From Thermomucor indicae-seudaticae (Eukaryota > Mucoromycota > Mucoromycetes > Mucorales > Lichtheimiaceae): a stretch of DNA of 23,870 nucleotides. A model generated the notes under the pieces. It made no database searches. It was not told the DNA's origin and was given only the letters and a program-made list of their open reading frames with translations. Position numbers and translations under genes: made by a program. This document shows, piece by piece, positions 1-10,731 of the stretch. The stretch is from NCBI GenBank assembly GCA_000787465.1, contig JSYX01000556.1, forward strand, positions 1 through 23,870. Reading direction: 5' to 3'. Each line of letters starts with the position of its first letter. Position 1 is the first letter of the stretch.

Positions 1-121
1 GACCTTCTTTGTCTGCCTTGCGATTAGGAGTACCACCGGTCAAAGGTCTTGTGCGGAAGGGGAACAAACATCTCCAAACTTGCATGAGAACGTTCGCTAG
101 ATGGACTCTTGTGGATGGCAT
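1..121 (-). CDS. possible 5' end of an unrecognised gene, cut by the window edge
   Basis: Reading leftwards from an ATG at 121-119, a frame stays open for 40 codons to the window edge. The peptide begins MPSTRVHLANVLMQVW and later reads RPLTGGTPNRKADKEG. This composition looks like real protein, but I do not recognise a family. The same frame is also open upstream of the ATG, so the start is uncertain, and a short 5' intron is possible. A competing frame (329-24) begins at TTG and looks like a shadow. Only sequence to the left of the window can settle it. Confidence 0.3.
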   Translation of the reverse strand, partial: MPSTRVHLANVLMQVWRCLFPFRTRPLTGGTPNRKADKEG

Positions 122-510
122 GGACAGTATAATAATACGACGGTTCAAAGAGTGTGTAAAGTCGAGGATGCTTGTGATATGAAGAAGAAACGGAAGACAA
201 AAGAATGTTGAATATTGAACGCCCTTTGTTTAAATATCTATTTTGGCCGAGACATCTAACGTGGCATGATTGTACTAAACCCTTACAAAGAGAAGATCTA
301 GACAAAATGCTCGCCGCCAGCAGCGCCAAAAGATCTTTTCTTCAGCGTAAAACAGACGGAAAAACCCTATCAATTGCGGCTCACTTTGTCAAAGGGCCCA
401 CTGTTACTGAAACCATAGTTCGGCTTAAAGCATCTTGACGTAACATTGTCTCAACCATTGGTTTTTGTCACGATATGTACGCTTCCATTGCACCACAGCA
501 AAGTGCTCAA

Positions 511-531
511 TTATTATTATTATTATTATTA
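511..531. repeat. (TTA)7 microsatellite
   Basis: Seven perfect TTA units lie in the spacer 3' of the ubiquitin protease gene. It is a simple sequence repeat with no coding role visible. The rest of 439-736 holds nothing I can assign beyond the likely 3' untranslated region of the protease gene. Confidence 0.9.
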
Positions 532-736
532 AAAGCATACAAGAATTTCTAGTTCTACAGTTTTCTCCTACCTGAATGAGAACTAATGACGAACATACAT
601 AGCCGTGGACTAAAGTTAGGAAGCTTACAGTCGTGAAAATATCACGGAACTTTGGAGCTGGCAGAGAATGGCCAGAAGGTCGATAACCACGAGACCGTTC
701 ATATTAATGCAGATGCTTTTATCTGTATGTACAGTG

Positions 737-3072
737 CTAGTAACCAGTCAATGGCGTGCTATGCCGTCGGTCCTCGGGCCAGCCTTGTGGACCGACTACT
801 TCACTGTGATGGCTACTGAGATTGCTTCCTCTTTTGTGCTTCCAATGAATGGATCTGTCTGTCTGACCAGATACTGGATCCTCCAATATCTCCTTCGGTT
901 CTGATGTGCTCTGTTCAGCTGATAGTTGGTCGTCCATTAACAAAGCGTTAGCAATGCGAAGTGCCTCTTGCGGTAATGGATCCGAACAGAACATATCCGC
1001 CGGATAGGTATATGGTTCTTCCATCTTTGCATTGTGCTCCACGCTTTCGGAAGGTATCCTTGTACCAGCAGCCACCATCAAATCATCCACATCATCATCA
1101 GAATCTTGACATTCTTCAAGTTCGTACAGAAGCATGTACGGATTACTTTGTAGTACTGTGTCCAATGTGCAAATATCCACCGCTGAATCCGATATCCGGT
1201 ACCAGGCATCTTTGCCCTCCCATACTTCATTCTCGTTTGCTGTTTCCCTGTTGCCGACACATTTGTGGCATAGACACTTATTCGGTAGTACACGTCGCTT
1301 AAAGGCAATGAAATGCCCATAACTGTGACTACCAAAGTGCACGATTGTACTCATGAGTTTGTACCGTATTTTTCCCAATGAGTTTTTCTCATTGCTGGCT
1401 GCGTCTGAGATCGGTATCTGAGGCTGCGTACTTAGAGTACCGCCTGTGGTATAAGGTGAGAGGTCGAGATATTCGGGGAAGATTAGCTGGCATGTGTTCT
1501 TATAAACTGCTCCTGACGGATGAAAAGCTGAGCGCGACAAATGTAGGCAAAGGATTTTGGGAGGTTTTGCAAACATGATCTGCTTTGTAGACAGGCGACT
1601 GATGGTCCGTTGAACATGCGTGTCTTGCTCAAAGTCATCCTCAATTTGTCCAAGACGGAGACGCTTTTCGATTTCTCGACGTCGTTTCTCCAGAGTAACC
1701 ATACGTGTCAGCAATTCACGCTTCTTCTCTGGCTTTTTTGTTTGTTTCGCTTTAAGCTTCAAGGCTTCAGCTTCCGAGGAAGCTATCCGCAAGGTATTGA
1801 TCAAAGAGCATTTCCGGCAAGCAGCGTCGTTCAGATATTCTAAAGATGTATACTGCCGCAAGCACTCATCAAGTGTCACTGTAAACTGACCACGAAGTCA
1901 ATTCATGCTCTTATTGCATCGAATCGAAATACAGTACTTACTGTCTTTGGGAGAATCAACTGGACGTTGTTGAATGAAAAATGCCTGATCGCTTCCTACA
2001 TGGGGCAAATAAGTGATCTCTTTTTTGGACATTGCCCTCTATCCTGATGTTACCGTGTATCCACACTGCATGCAAGAAACCCGACTCGCCAACAGTCCAG
2101 TAAATGGGGAGTTTGAGATTAATGCGCCATATGACATGCCTGCATTATGTGGTCTCGCTGTACAGTGTCTGATGACTTTTTCGGGTCTTACAACTCTGTG
2201 ACTCCAAAAAGAAAAAGAGTCCCTCAGCAGACCCTTTAGTCCATGCGTAGTAGCGTCCCCTAGCTCTTGCACGCGCCTCAATTCTTGGATTTCGGTGTCC
2301 ACTGTACTCGCAATCAATTGAAATAGTTCCTGTGCATCTTGTTGCTCACGATTGATGACCAGTTTGTGACAGGACATGGCAGCCACGATATCTTTTGGAC
2401 GAAAAGAAGAGCGTCGGCCAATAGGCTTGGCAATTCCACGCAACGTGTTCCTTAGAGAACGCGTGACAGGTACCGAGACTTGAAAGGTCGATGCCTGCTG
2501 TTGTACGCTGTTCAGGTATGTGTGTAAACGTGGAAGCGACGATAATGCCTACAAGAACAAAACAGTCAGCAAGTGAATCGGAGGTTTTACATAGTGTGCA
2601 CAATTCATACCTGTAATACAGAGTTCATAAAACATGAATTGCCTGTGTTGACAAGGCCGGACACCAACTGCAAATCGTCCGAGACGCTGGGCGTTATGCC
2701 AAGACAGATTTCTTGCCGATAATTTTGTTCCGAATCCGAATCGTTTCCTGCATCCAAAAGATCCGCAACATTCTGCAACGGCGTCCACAATCGCATAAAT
2801 AGCTGTCCTGTCGAGATTATTACACCAGACAACTGCGAGGGTATGACTCCCTGATCGTCGCAGATGGCGTCGTAAATTCTCTCCAAACCGCAGGCTCTCC
2901 AAAGAAATCCTCCCAGCAAGTAAGATGCTTGTAAAGCTTTGTCGGAAATGGACAGGGACTTGGCAACGGGTATCAAAATTGCTAGTAGACTCAAGATTGC
3001 AATCGCTAATTGCGCCAATGCCGTAAGATCATTAAGAAAAAACTGGACATCATTTAGCGTCAATAGCCGCAT
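737..3072 (-). CDS. ubiquitin-specific protease (C19/USP), membrane-anchored, Ubp1/USP30-like
   Basis: Predicted deubiquitinase of 719 aa that cleaves ubiquitin from substrates. Exons: 3072-2611, 2548-2054, 1995-1942, 1885-737; introns of 62, 58 and 56 nt, all GT-AG. Residues about 17-37 (ALAQLAIAILSLLAILIPVA) form one N-terminal membrane segment, as in USP30/Ubp1-type enzymes. The Cys box GLVNTGNSCFMNS carries the nucleophile at about C147. Two CxxC pairs (CMQC about 313, CRKC about 360) can bind zinc in the fingers subdomain. The His box HSYGHFIAF puts the catalytic His near 528, and WYRISDSAV supplies the third residue near D570. A lysine/glutamate-rich helical insert lies at about 373-425, and the tail after about 600 looks disordered. 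All catalytic elements are intact. Whether it sits on mitochondria (as USP30) or ER/endosomes (as yeast Ubp1) cannot be read from the sequence. Confidence 0.93.
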
Positions 3073-5084
3073 TGTCGCTTTAGACGCTCCCGGAGAGAAA
3101 AGAACATCATTTAAACCACGTATGCATTGCCCAGAATTTTTAAAGCCCCGGTGGAAAATGTGCGCGCTTCTTTACTGGAAAGAAAACCTGTTCATTACAG
3201 AAAGTTTGGCTAGATGGGCTGATAGCAAAGAAGACGCCTCAGACATGTGCGAAACTTGTTAGTGTACTTATCATAATATTCAACACTTTTCTAGCTTCAA
3301 TTTTATTTGTATCCTTGGGCATAAATAAAAATCTATACTGCTGCTAGGTATTCGCACGAAATACTCTGTGGTGCATGTCGTTCGTTTGTTATCTTTCGGG
3401 TCAAGACTTTTTGACGATGAAAGCGCCTTCTGATATCCTACAACGCCTTGCTTGAAGAATCTCTACACGATGAGTTTGATCTAGAACATCTATGGTGGAG
3501 AAGATGCCATACAGCTTCTGTTATCTGCTTTGATTTTCTAAGAAAGGCCGCTTTCGAGAGCGAAATGAGTGCAGTGACAGGTTCCGGGACGCTGTAGATG
3601 TTAAGTAGTTCTTTTGCTTTCCCGTATTAGGAAGGTTTATCTCAAGTGGCGTGTAGAGAGCAACTATGCCACGACATAAAGCTGTCTCAAGATTGGAAAA
3701 GAGAGCATCCTTGCGTACGCACTCTTGTAAATCACCCTCCATCGTTTACTGCTGCTGCAGCGCTAGTAAATACCCACGTGATGATAACTGCTCAGACGAG
3801 AGGTATTGACAGTTATCCTTGTGCGTTATAGGTCGCGTTAACTGAATGCTTATCCCTACGAACTTGTTGAGTACGATTACTGCATATTCGGATAGTTGCC
3901 CTTAACGTGCATGTGCAAGGCAGTAAGAGAAGCTTGAGACCAAGCTTTTTTAGAGAGCAACGCTCTCCGTTTGACGCTGGACCTTTGCCACTGATAGATA
4001 TTAATCTATTGCAATCCCTTGTTGGGTATGTCCCAATCTAATCAATGTGTCGTTCATAATCTTTAGCGCCCTGAGAGACTGTCAAGCTTGTTGCTAGGGA
4101 TCGCCGCGAGTTCATGTCCTCTCGTATGGCTGATTGAAATATGCACGGAAAAATTTAGTTCCTTTCCGTTCAGAACAGACTGATGGGTTTCAGTTATGTC
4201 ATATAGGTGACACCGCCCAGCCTCTGTTACATGATCACGATTGCTTCTTTTCCTTCCATTACAGTCACTAATCTCTTTTAGTAGACTCGTAGACCGCCGT
4301 GCTTCCGTAGTCAAAAGGGACCTTTTCAACATCGAAATGGAGGCGGATTATAGGTTCCTGAAGAGGAGCGAAATGGAACATTTTCTGTAAAAGAAAACAG
4401 AAGCCATCTCCGCATGTCACTTGGCAGTGGCATGATATGATTCGTATTTTCTGCCTGCCTCCCTTTTGGATTGGGAAGGGAGGGGGACACAACAGAATTC
4501 GATTCGGTTACCTAACAACAGCGGTGTGGCGATTGAAAATTGAAATGCCAAGAAAAAAAATCTGACATCGTGAGCTTTTTGAACAAAGCCGGAAAGACTG
4601 TCCCCTTTGAATGTTTTTCTCAAATAAGAAACGAATAAATAAGCTTTTCTGGTCCTTTTGAATGCGGCTGCTTTGTAAGAAGTTTCAGAAAAAGCCCTGA
4701 GTAATAGCAAAGGGGACAAAAAGTGGCTGGTGGTCCCTGAACCTATCGAATGTGTAACAGTCAGGTAAATCCTCGACTTGCGTGTCACATCCCGTCAAAT
4801 GGGAATCAGCCAATTTCTTGGTCCGTCACCGAGGCGAAATCGCCATTGAGCAAAACGCAAAAGTGACTTCCTGTTGCACGGGTAATCGATCAGATGCGCG
4901 ATTTACACGGTGTGTTCTTCCCCCACGCAGCCACTCCTAACAAATCCAGAAACTCATGACATAACTAGAACTGCTTCCGGATTCCGCCTAGGGGCCAAAG
5001 CAGCTCGGACCAACCGTCGTCTGGCCAGGACTACTTCCTCGAATTAGGCGATCCTCCATAAAACCCGTCCAGCCAAGTAACATC

Positions 5085-5653
5085 TGATTCCTCTTCTTTC
5101 TCTCTTTCTGGCTCTGCTTTGCCTGCTACCCTTTTCTCTCTATCTATCTACTTCTTTTCTTGCTTCCTCTTTCTCTCTCTATCTTCAAGGGTGCTGCAAT
5201 TACTTATTTATTACCTGATTCTCTCTATATTTATTTATTGCTATTCTCTGGTTAATCTGGCTACTTTTCTCGCTTACTCTTTGTAATGATTTGTACCCGT
5301 ACTCTGAGCTATAGACATCTTAATCGTACCAAAAGCAGTCGTAGTAGTAGTAATCTGTTATCTCAGCAGTTTCTCTGGCAGTGACGCTGAAATAGACATC
5401 AAGCTCATAAAGACATATTTTGAGCTTCTTGTCTATCTCACTCTGTCTAACTATTTTTTTATTCTTCTTCTCTGCCTTTTTTCTTTGTGATTTATCTTAT
5501 AAATATCTTCTTCAAGTCAAATAGCAACCCTCGTTCTCTTTTTGTCTCAACCGCGTAGAAATAACAAGCCTCTTTTCGTTTTCTGGTAAGTTCCAATCAT
5601 TTGTATATCGGGGAACTGAAATTTCTTTAATCGCATGTACTATACAGATCAAT
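5085..5653 (+). promoter_or_regulatory. pyrimidine-rich promoter/leader of the copper-fist gene
   Basis: Long C/T runs on the + strand continue up to the start codon at 5654. Such tracts are common at fungal transcription start regions and leaders. A transcription start cannot be placed by eye. Confidence 0.5.
5586..5647 (+). other. probable 5'UTR intron of the copper-fist gene
   Basis: A donor GTAAGT at 5586 and an acceptor ending ACTATACAG at 5647 bound a 62-nt interval, the usual intron length in this window. It ends only six bases before the ATG at 5654. Removing it changes no coding sequence. Confidence 0.55.
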
Positions 5654-6947
5654 ATGCCTTATATAAACGGTATCAAATTCGCGTGCAATAGCTGTATCAA
5701 GGTTTGTAAGAAGGGAAAATTTTTTACGGATCGGCCTGTGAAACCTGAGTGCTGATCGTCGTTATTTTTCTGGATACAACTCCGCAGGGTCATCGCTCAT
5801 CCCACTGCAATCACATTGAGCGTCCTTTATTTGAGATTCGAAGAAAAGGGCGTCCAGTCAGTCAATGCGCCTACTGTAGAGACTTGAGAAAGACCAAAAA
5901 GGTCCACGTCAAGTGTGTCTGCAGTGAACGAAAAGGTAAGGCAGAGATATGGTAGAAGAGAAACAAGCTTTTGAAGTTCCTTGTCTTGTATCAGCGGAGA
6001 GCAGCAATAGTCAGGTTGCAGCAAGTGCACCAGCCATGACTGTATCCCTTCCTTTGGCTCAGACGGTTGCTGAACCATCAGTGACAACGGTGACAGAACA
6101 CTCTCAGCCGGTCGCTACTGTTTCGGATCCTTTGTATTTGACGGAACTTGCAGCACCACAACCGCTGTCACCAGGAACAACAACAACGGCAGCAAGTCAA
6201 GACTCGTTCTCTTGGGCTTGGATCACACCGCGACCGAATGGGCCGACCAACAATACGAATGAACAGGGCAGCGTCAATCTTGGCTTTGTGTTTCAAAAGC
6301 CAGTCCGTCACCAGACCCGGAGCGAACGTCGTAGCAGTACCCATCCATATCATCCCATGTCACCAGACTACAGAGTCGTTACGTCCGTCGCGATGCCACC
6401 AACTAGCGCGCTTACAATGGATCTTGACACGGTGTTTTCTCAAATGACACCCGTCAGCCAACCGTCTCCTGCGGATACCTGCCAGTCAGATGAATTGACA
6501 GCCTTGTTGTCCAACTTGCTGACTCCAGCAGAGGGAGGAGAAGATGTAGTCCAGCCACATCCGACGACAACCGCGCCACCACAACCACGACCACCGCCGC
6601 CGCAGCCTCAGCCGTCACTACCCGCTGCGGAGCGTGTGAGTTGCTGCGGGTTCTGTGGTCCTTGCCGTCCTACTGCATCTCATGATCAAGAAGAATCAGT
6701 CGTTGTTACTATTACACCCCTCCCTAAACAAGTTGCATCAAGGTCATCGTCGTCTACGCCAACGGCACCTACCATGACACGTGTGGTGACCTGTTACTGT
6801 GGTCCTTCATGCACTTGCCCTGGTTGCCTAGTACATCCAGGCAACTCGTTCCTTGGTAACCCGACATTGGATCCTTATGCTGGCCCATTGGCACATCAAA
6901 CTATGTCATCGGCATCATCTTCTTGCGAATCAGATGAAGACCGCTAA
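5654..6947 (+). CDS. copper-fist transcription factor, Cuf1/Mac1-like
   Basis: Predicted copper-sensing nuclear activator of 382 aa. Exons: 5654-5701, 5788-5935, 5995-6947; introns of 86 and 59 nt. The N-terminal copper fist is complete. Zinc ligands C11, C14, C23 and H25 are present, followed by the basic minor-groove hook RRKGRP (34-39) and the cysteines QCAYC and KCVC that hold the copper cluster. The middle is Pro/Ser/Thr/Gln-rich, with a poly-proline stretch near 260. Two cysteine clusters follow: CCGFCGPC (282-289) and CYCGPSCTCPGCLVH (332-346). The second fits the C-X-C-X3-C-X-C-X2-C-X2-H copper-sensing motif of Cuf1 and Mac1, which activate copper uptake and reductase genes under copper starvation. 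This separates it from Ace1-type detoxification regulators. The ATG at 5949 inside intron 2 is not used; the spliced frame joins K65 to A66 cleanly. Confidence 0.93.
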
Positions 6948-7114
6948 GGGAAAAAACTATGCCACTTTATTTAATGCGACTCTTTTTCTTTCTTTTCTAT
7001 GGCACGCTGATTTACGAATATGGGCAATGCTGAGCTTCTTGGCGCAGCAATTTTTCAGAAAATATCGGAGAATAAAAAAGCATATCTTGTTTCTGATTTC
7101 GACGTTATTATATT

Positions 7115-7916
7115 ATGGTACGATTGGATCCAAAACGTTGATATGTGGATAGCATTTCATGGATCTGTTTAGACAGATCAATTGACACCACAACAAATCA
7201 AAGAGTATCGCGAATCCTTTGCCATGTTTGACCAAGTAATTCAATGAAAGGACTGCTTCAAAACAAGCAAAAGACTTAGCAGCGGATCAGAATGGCAATG
7301 GTTTGATTGACGCACGCGAACTGGGCAGCGTCATGCGCCGTTTGGGTCTGCATCCAAGTGATATGGAACTCCACGACATTATCAAAGACATTGACTGTGA
7401 TGGAGACGGAACTGTGGACTTTGGCGAGTTCATCACCATGTTGGCAAGGTGAAAAAGAGGAAAAAGACGGTATTCTTGCTGAACTATTGACCGGTTGGGT
7501 AACCAGAAAGCAACAACATGTCGATACCTTGGAAGAACTACGACTCGCTTTTCAAGTGTTTGACGAGGTACGTACATGAAATGCATGAACGATCGACTAC
7601 TTAGCCTCAAACAGCAGACATCAAGAATGGAAATGGGTATATATCACTGAACGAACTGCGGCATGTCGTGGCCAAAGTTGGTAAGAGATTAGAAAGAGCA
7701 TTGTCATTCCATTATTCGTAGATTGTTCAACCATATTGGAAGGCGAGCATTTAACGCCTGAAGAGCTTGAAAACATGATTGGTGAAGCTGATTTGGACGG
7801 AGACGGCAAAATAAGTTACCAAGAGTTCGTCGCCATGATGGTAAGTGCGTCCTTCCTTGATGATTCAATTACCAGGGTTGTTGACTGATAGACATCTTTG
7901 CCAGACCAAGAAATGA
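7115..7916 (+). CDS. calmodulin-like EF-hand protein
   Basis: 149 aa, exactly calmodulin length, aligning without gaps to calmodulin as I recall it but clearly divergent, so it is more likely a paralogue than the canonical gene. Exons: 7115-7117 (ATG only), 7173-7235, 7291-7448, 7507-7567, 7626-7680, 7743-7840, 7905-7916; six introns of 55-64 nt. Four complete 12-residue calcium loops are present: [36 protein letters not shown] and [12 protein letters not shown]. Each has acidic or Asn ligands at positions 1, 3 and 5, Gly at 6 and Glu at 12. It should bind four Ca2+ ions and regulate target proteins. The protein starts [13 protein letters not shown] and ends VAMMTKK. The start lies 167 bp after the copper-fist stop codon on the same strand, so its promoter is short. 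Splice sites were chosen because each restores an EF loop exactly. Confidence 0.92.
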
Positions 7917-8172
7917 GACAGCGAAGGAGTGACTCCGTTCACAATTGTATATTAGATAGCATACATCTCCTCTGCGCATTTCAGTTTCATCAGAATATAG
8001 ATTTTTATTCCATTCCTCTATATAATGACAATAAGAATGTAATAGCGAAAACAATGTTTCGTCTCCAAATCTAAAAGAAGAGTGGTTATATGTAGACAAT
8101 AACAACAAAGAAAAAAGGATATATACACAAGGAACAAAGAGAGAAAAAGAAAGAGGGAATCAAAGAAGGGTT
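7917..8172. other. convergent 3' spacer
   Basis: 256 bp between the calmodulin-like stop (+) and the permease stop (-). It must hold both 3' untranslated regions. It is A/T-rich, with A-rich runs on the + strand around 8100-8160. I see no gene. Confidence 0.6.
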
Positions 8173-10731
8173 TCAATAACCCATAATCGAAAGCAAGCCA
8201 TATCCCAGGGTGGTAATGCAGAGCATAGCGAAAATACTGGATGGAACCCCGTTTCGCAAAAAGTCCTTCGTGGTGAGATACGGCTTACCCAGCTCGTTTT
8301 CCTGTGATATGGCATTCATGTTGGGGAATCCAGAAACAGGCAGTCCCATGGCAGCAGAGCACATGAAGGCAGTACCCTTCATAACATACACTGTCAGTGT
8401 TTCCTGCACTTTCAGGCAAACGGAACGTAAAATGATAACTCCTTACCATCACCAGCAGTCTCGGTCGTGGATCATCCAAACGAGCACCCACCTCAGCCAC
8501 AATAGGTAGCACAATTAATGCGGCAACAGTATGACTAATAAAGGTCGCGATGATCAACACCAAAGTGCTGAAGACAAACAGGATCTCGAAAGCCGAAAGT
8601 CCCGTGACCATCTCTTCAATGTGCGTGGCAATTGTGTGAAGCAGGCCCGAGCTCTCGACTGCCTTGCCCAGCGCAATACCACCCATGGCTAACATAATGA
8701 CATTCCATAAGAAGTTGTTAAAGTCATCTTTGGTCAGCAAACCAGGACCGAAAAACGCGATCAAGGGCAATATCGCAATCACGCCCATATCACCAAAGGT
8801 GTCTTCAAATGAATGCGCAAGACACCACAGGACGATCGTCACTAACGTCACGACGCTCACATAGATCTGCGTGAACGTGATTGGGTCGGTTGAAGGCCGA
8901 ATGGTATGGATCTGAGGCGTATGCTTCTCTGGATTATAGTTCCACAGTAGCCAAAGCCAGATGATAAAGTTGCCGGCCAAACAAAGCGGGATTGAAGCAA
9001 AGAACCATTCTCCCCATGAAGGTGGCGGCGTCATGTTTTGAATAGCAATCACGTTTTGAGGTGACGAGATCGGTGACGCCATCCCACCCAGATTTGACGC
9101 CAGCGCGATGCCAATGATAAGGCAAGAGCCAAATGTAGAATCCACTGGTAACGTGCGCAAGATGGGCTGGATAAGCGAAAAACAGAGGACTGGGGCAGCT
9201 ACATTACTGATCCACATGCTCGCCACTGTCGCAACCACCATGTTCACAATGAGCACTCGGCTTGGATTCGTACCAGCCTTGGAAAGCACAAACGTCGCCA
9301 ATGCTTTGGCAATACCGAACTTGCTCAGGGCTCCTGCAATCGAGAATCCACCCAACAAAAGCATAATGACTGGCGAAAACATAGCCGCAAAAACCCGCTT
9401 GGTCGCATCCGGTGAGCTCAGACGTTGATGGGTACCGTCATCCGAACGCATCACACGCAAAATCACAATAAGAAATGGTACCAGAAGTGCGGTAACAAAC
9501 AAGGGCATGACCTGGACGTGTCATCATCATTATTAGTGACGCAATCATCCCAAAGGAAATACTAAGGTCCAAGTGGTTACCTCGCCAGCCCAAAGCATAC
9601 TTGCCAAGACCAAAATGGCAAAGCATCGATTCTGTTCCACTTCGGTAAAGATCTCCGCCTGTAGCAAGACGGCAAAGACTACGATGCTGATAAAGAGAAA
9701 CGCCCCCTGAACAATTTGATCGCGGGTGACTTGAAGTGTGCCGAAAGGTGTCTGGATCCTTATTGGCTTGGCTTCGCTGATCCCTGCTGCTGTCTGCACC
9801 TTGCGTTCCTGCCCAACCATATCTCGCCACACCATGTTACGCTCCCACACGATCCGTTCCCTCAAATGCGTCTTTAGCTCCGTGATGGCCGCATCCAGGT
9901 TGCCTTGTGTCACCAGTGCAGCATAGGCTCGCTCGGTCTGCTGAATGCGCTCGTTCAATATCTGCTTGGTAGTGGACCGAAACGGATAAGCCGGACTGAC
10001 GTGCTTCGCAATATAGAAGCGTTTCAGATTGCTGTGAGTGATCTTGTCGTATTTCTTTAGGATCTTTGAAAACGCGGTCTGATTCAGGGCCACAAACGAT
10101 TTGAGTTCCGAGAGAAGCACAAAGAGGTCCACGGTCCGCTTGCGAAGTTCGTCTCCCAGTTCGCCGCCTACAGTAGTGGTACTAGCAATAACTGGAACCA
10201 GGTCAGGATCCGTGTCCGAGACATTCTGCGAAATGATGGCGGGCGGTAAATCAGAATCGCCTTGTACGGTTGATTCGCGGCGAGGGAATTCCGGCGACCG
10301 TGTCTGGGCGGTAGCGGCTCGATGAACTGGCTGTTGCTGCTGCAGATCATGGACGGCCGCGAGTAATTGGTCCGTGGCTTCGTACAACTCTTTCTCCTTT
10401 TTGCCGTAAAACTTCACAATCTTGTCCAGGGCGGCATCCAGCGCGGCAATAAACCTGCTATTGTCTGCCTCCACTGCCGCCTCAGAGTCCGAGATAAGCG
10501 CTGTTCGCTCACTGGGTACACCTCGTTCGTAATCGCCTGAAGGTCTGTATGCGGAACTCACTTGTTCACGTTCAATCAAATAGACAAGCTTTTTGAGGTT
10601 GGAATATCTATAGCATAACATAAACAATAAACACAAACAGCTTAGGCTCACCCTATATTCACTACTTACGGCAGGTAATATTCCGCCCAATCCGGTACAG
10701 CATTGAACTGAAGTTGATGCGAAAACTTCAT
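8173..10731 (-). CDS. SPX-domain phosphate/anion permease (Pho87/Pho90/Pho91 type)
   Basis: Predicted 785-aa membrane transporter. Exons: 10731-10670, 10607-9581, 9511-8447, 8376-8173; introns of 62, 69 and 70 nt. The N-terminal SPX domain (about 1-225) starts MKFSHQLQFNAVPDW and continues YYLPYSNLKKLVYLIE. It has the lysine surface KKYDKITHSNLK (about 205-216) that in this family binds inositol pyrophosphates and so reports phosphate status. From about 320 onward lie many hydrophobic segments of the DASS/ArsB-like anion permease fold, including WISNVAAP, a glycine-rich stretch near IALASNLGGMASPISSPQN, and the C-terminal CSAAMGLPVSGFPN signature. Low-affinity Na+- or H+-coupled phosphate transport is the known role. 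Plasma membrane (Pho87/90) versus vacuole (Pho91) cannot be decided here. The last intron was placed so that RLLVM joins GTAFMCSAAMG in frame. Confidence 0.92.

Larger units (their letters stand above)
3073..5653. other. gene-poor divergent spacer (about 2.6 kb)
   Basis: This region separates the protease gene (leftwards) from the copper-fist gene (rightwards) and presumably holds both promoters. Small open frames exist, such as 3742-3521 (-) and 4788-4417 (-), but none shows a recognisable domain, and the latter starts with GTG. I saw no tRNA, transposase or clear long repeat. From about 5085 to 5650 the sequence becomes strongly pyrimidine-rich, which fits a fungal core promoter and long leader. 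Confidence 0.6.

Noticed and set aside
24..329. 101-codon frame (-) with a mitochondrial-like N-terminus
   Set aside because: It begins at TTG rather than ATG and stops inside a better-looking frame at 1-121.
3776..3781. CACGTG (Pho4-type site)
   Set aside because: It is far from the phosphate permease and the same hexamer occurs in unrelated places (near 12318 and 18122).
4417..4788. 123-codon open frame (-) in the long spacer
   Set aside because: It starts with GTG and has no domain; composition looks like translated non-coding sequence.
4846..4853. TTTGCTCA (opposite strand), a match to the Mac1 copper-response element, upstream of the copper-fist gene
   Set aside because: An identical 8-mer occurs inside an RCM1 intron near 21582, and the degenerate element is expected a few times by chance in a window this size.
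5936..5955. A 20-nt intron reading of GTAAGG...TAG in the copper-fist gene
   Set aside because: Too short to splice; the 59-nt intron ending at 5994 fits the usual length and restores the frame.
5949..5994. ATG at 5949 as an independent start of the Ser/Pro/Cys-rich open frame
   Set aside because: It lies inside a 59-nt intron; splicing 5936-5994 joins the copper-fist exon to this frame exactly.
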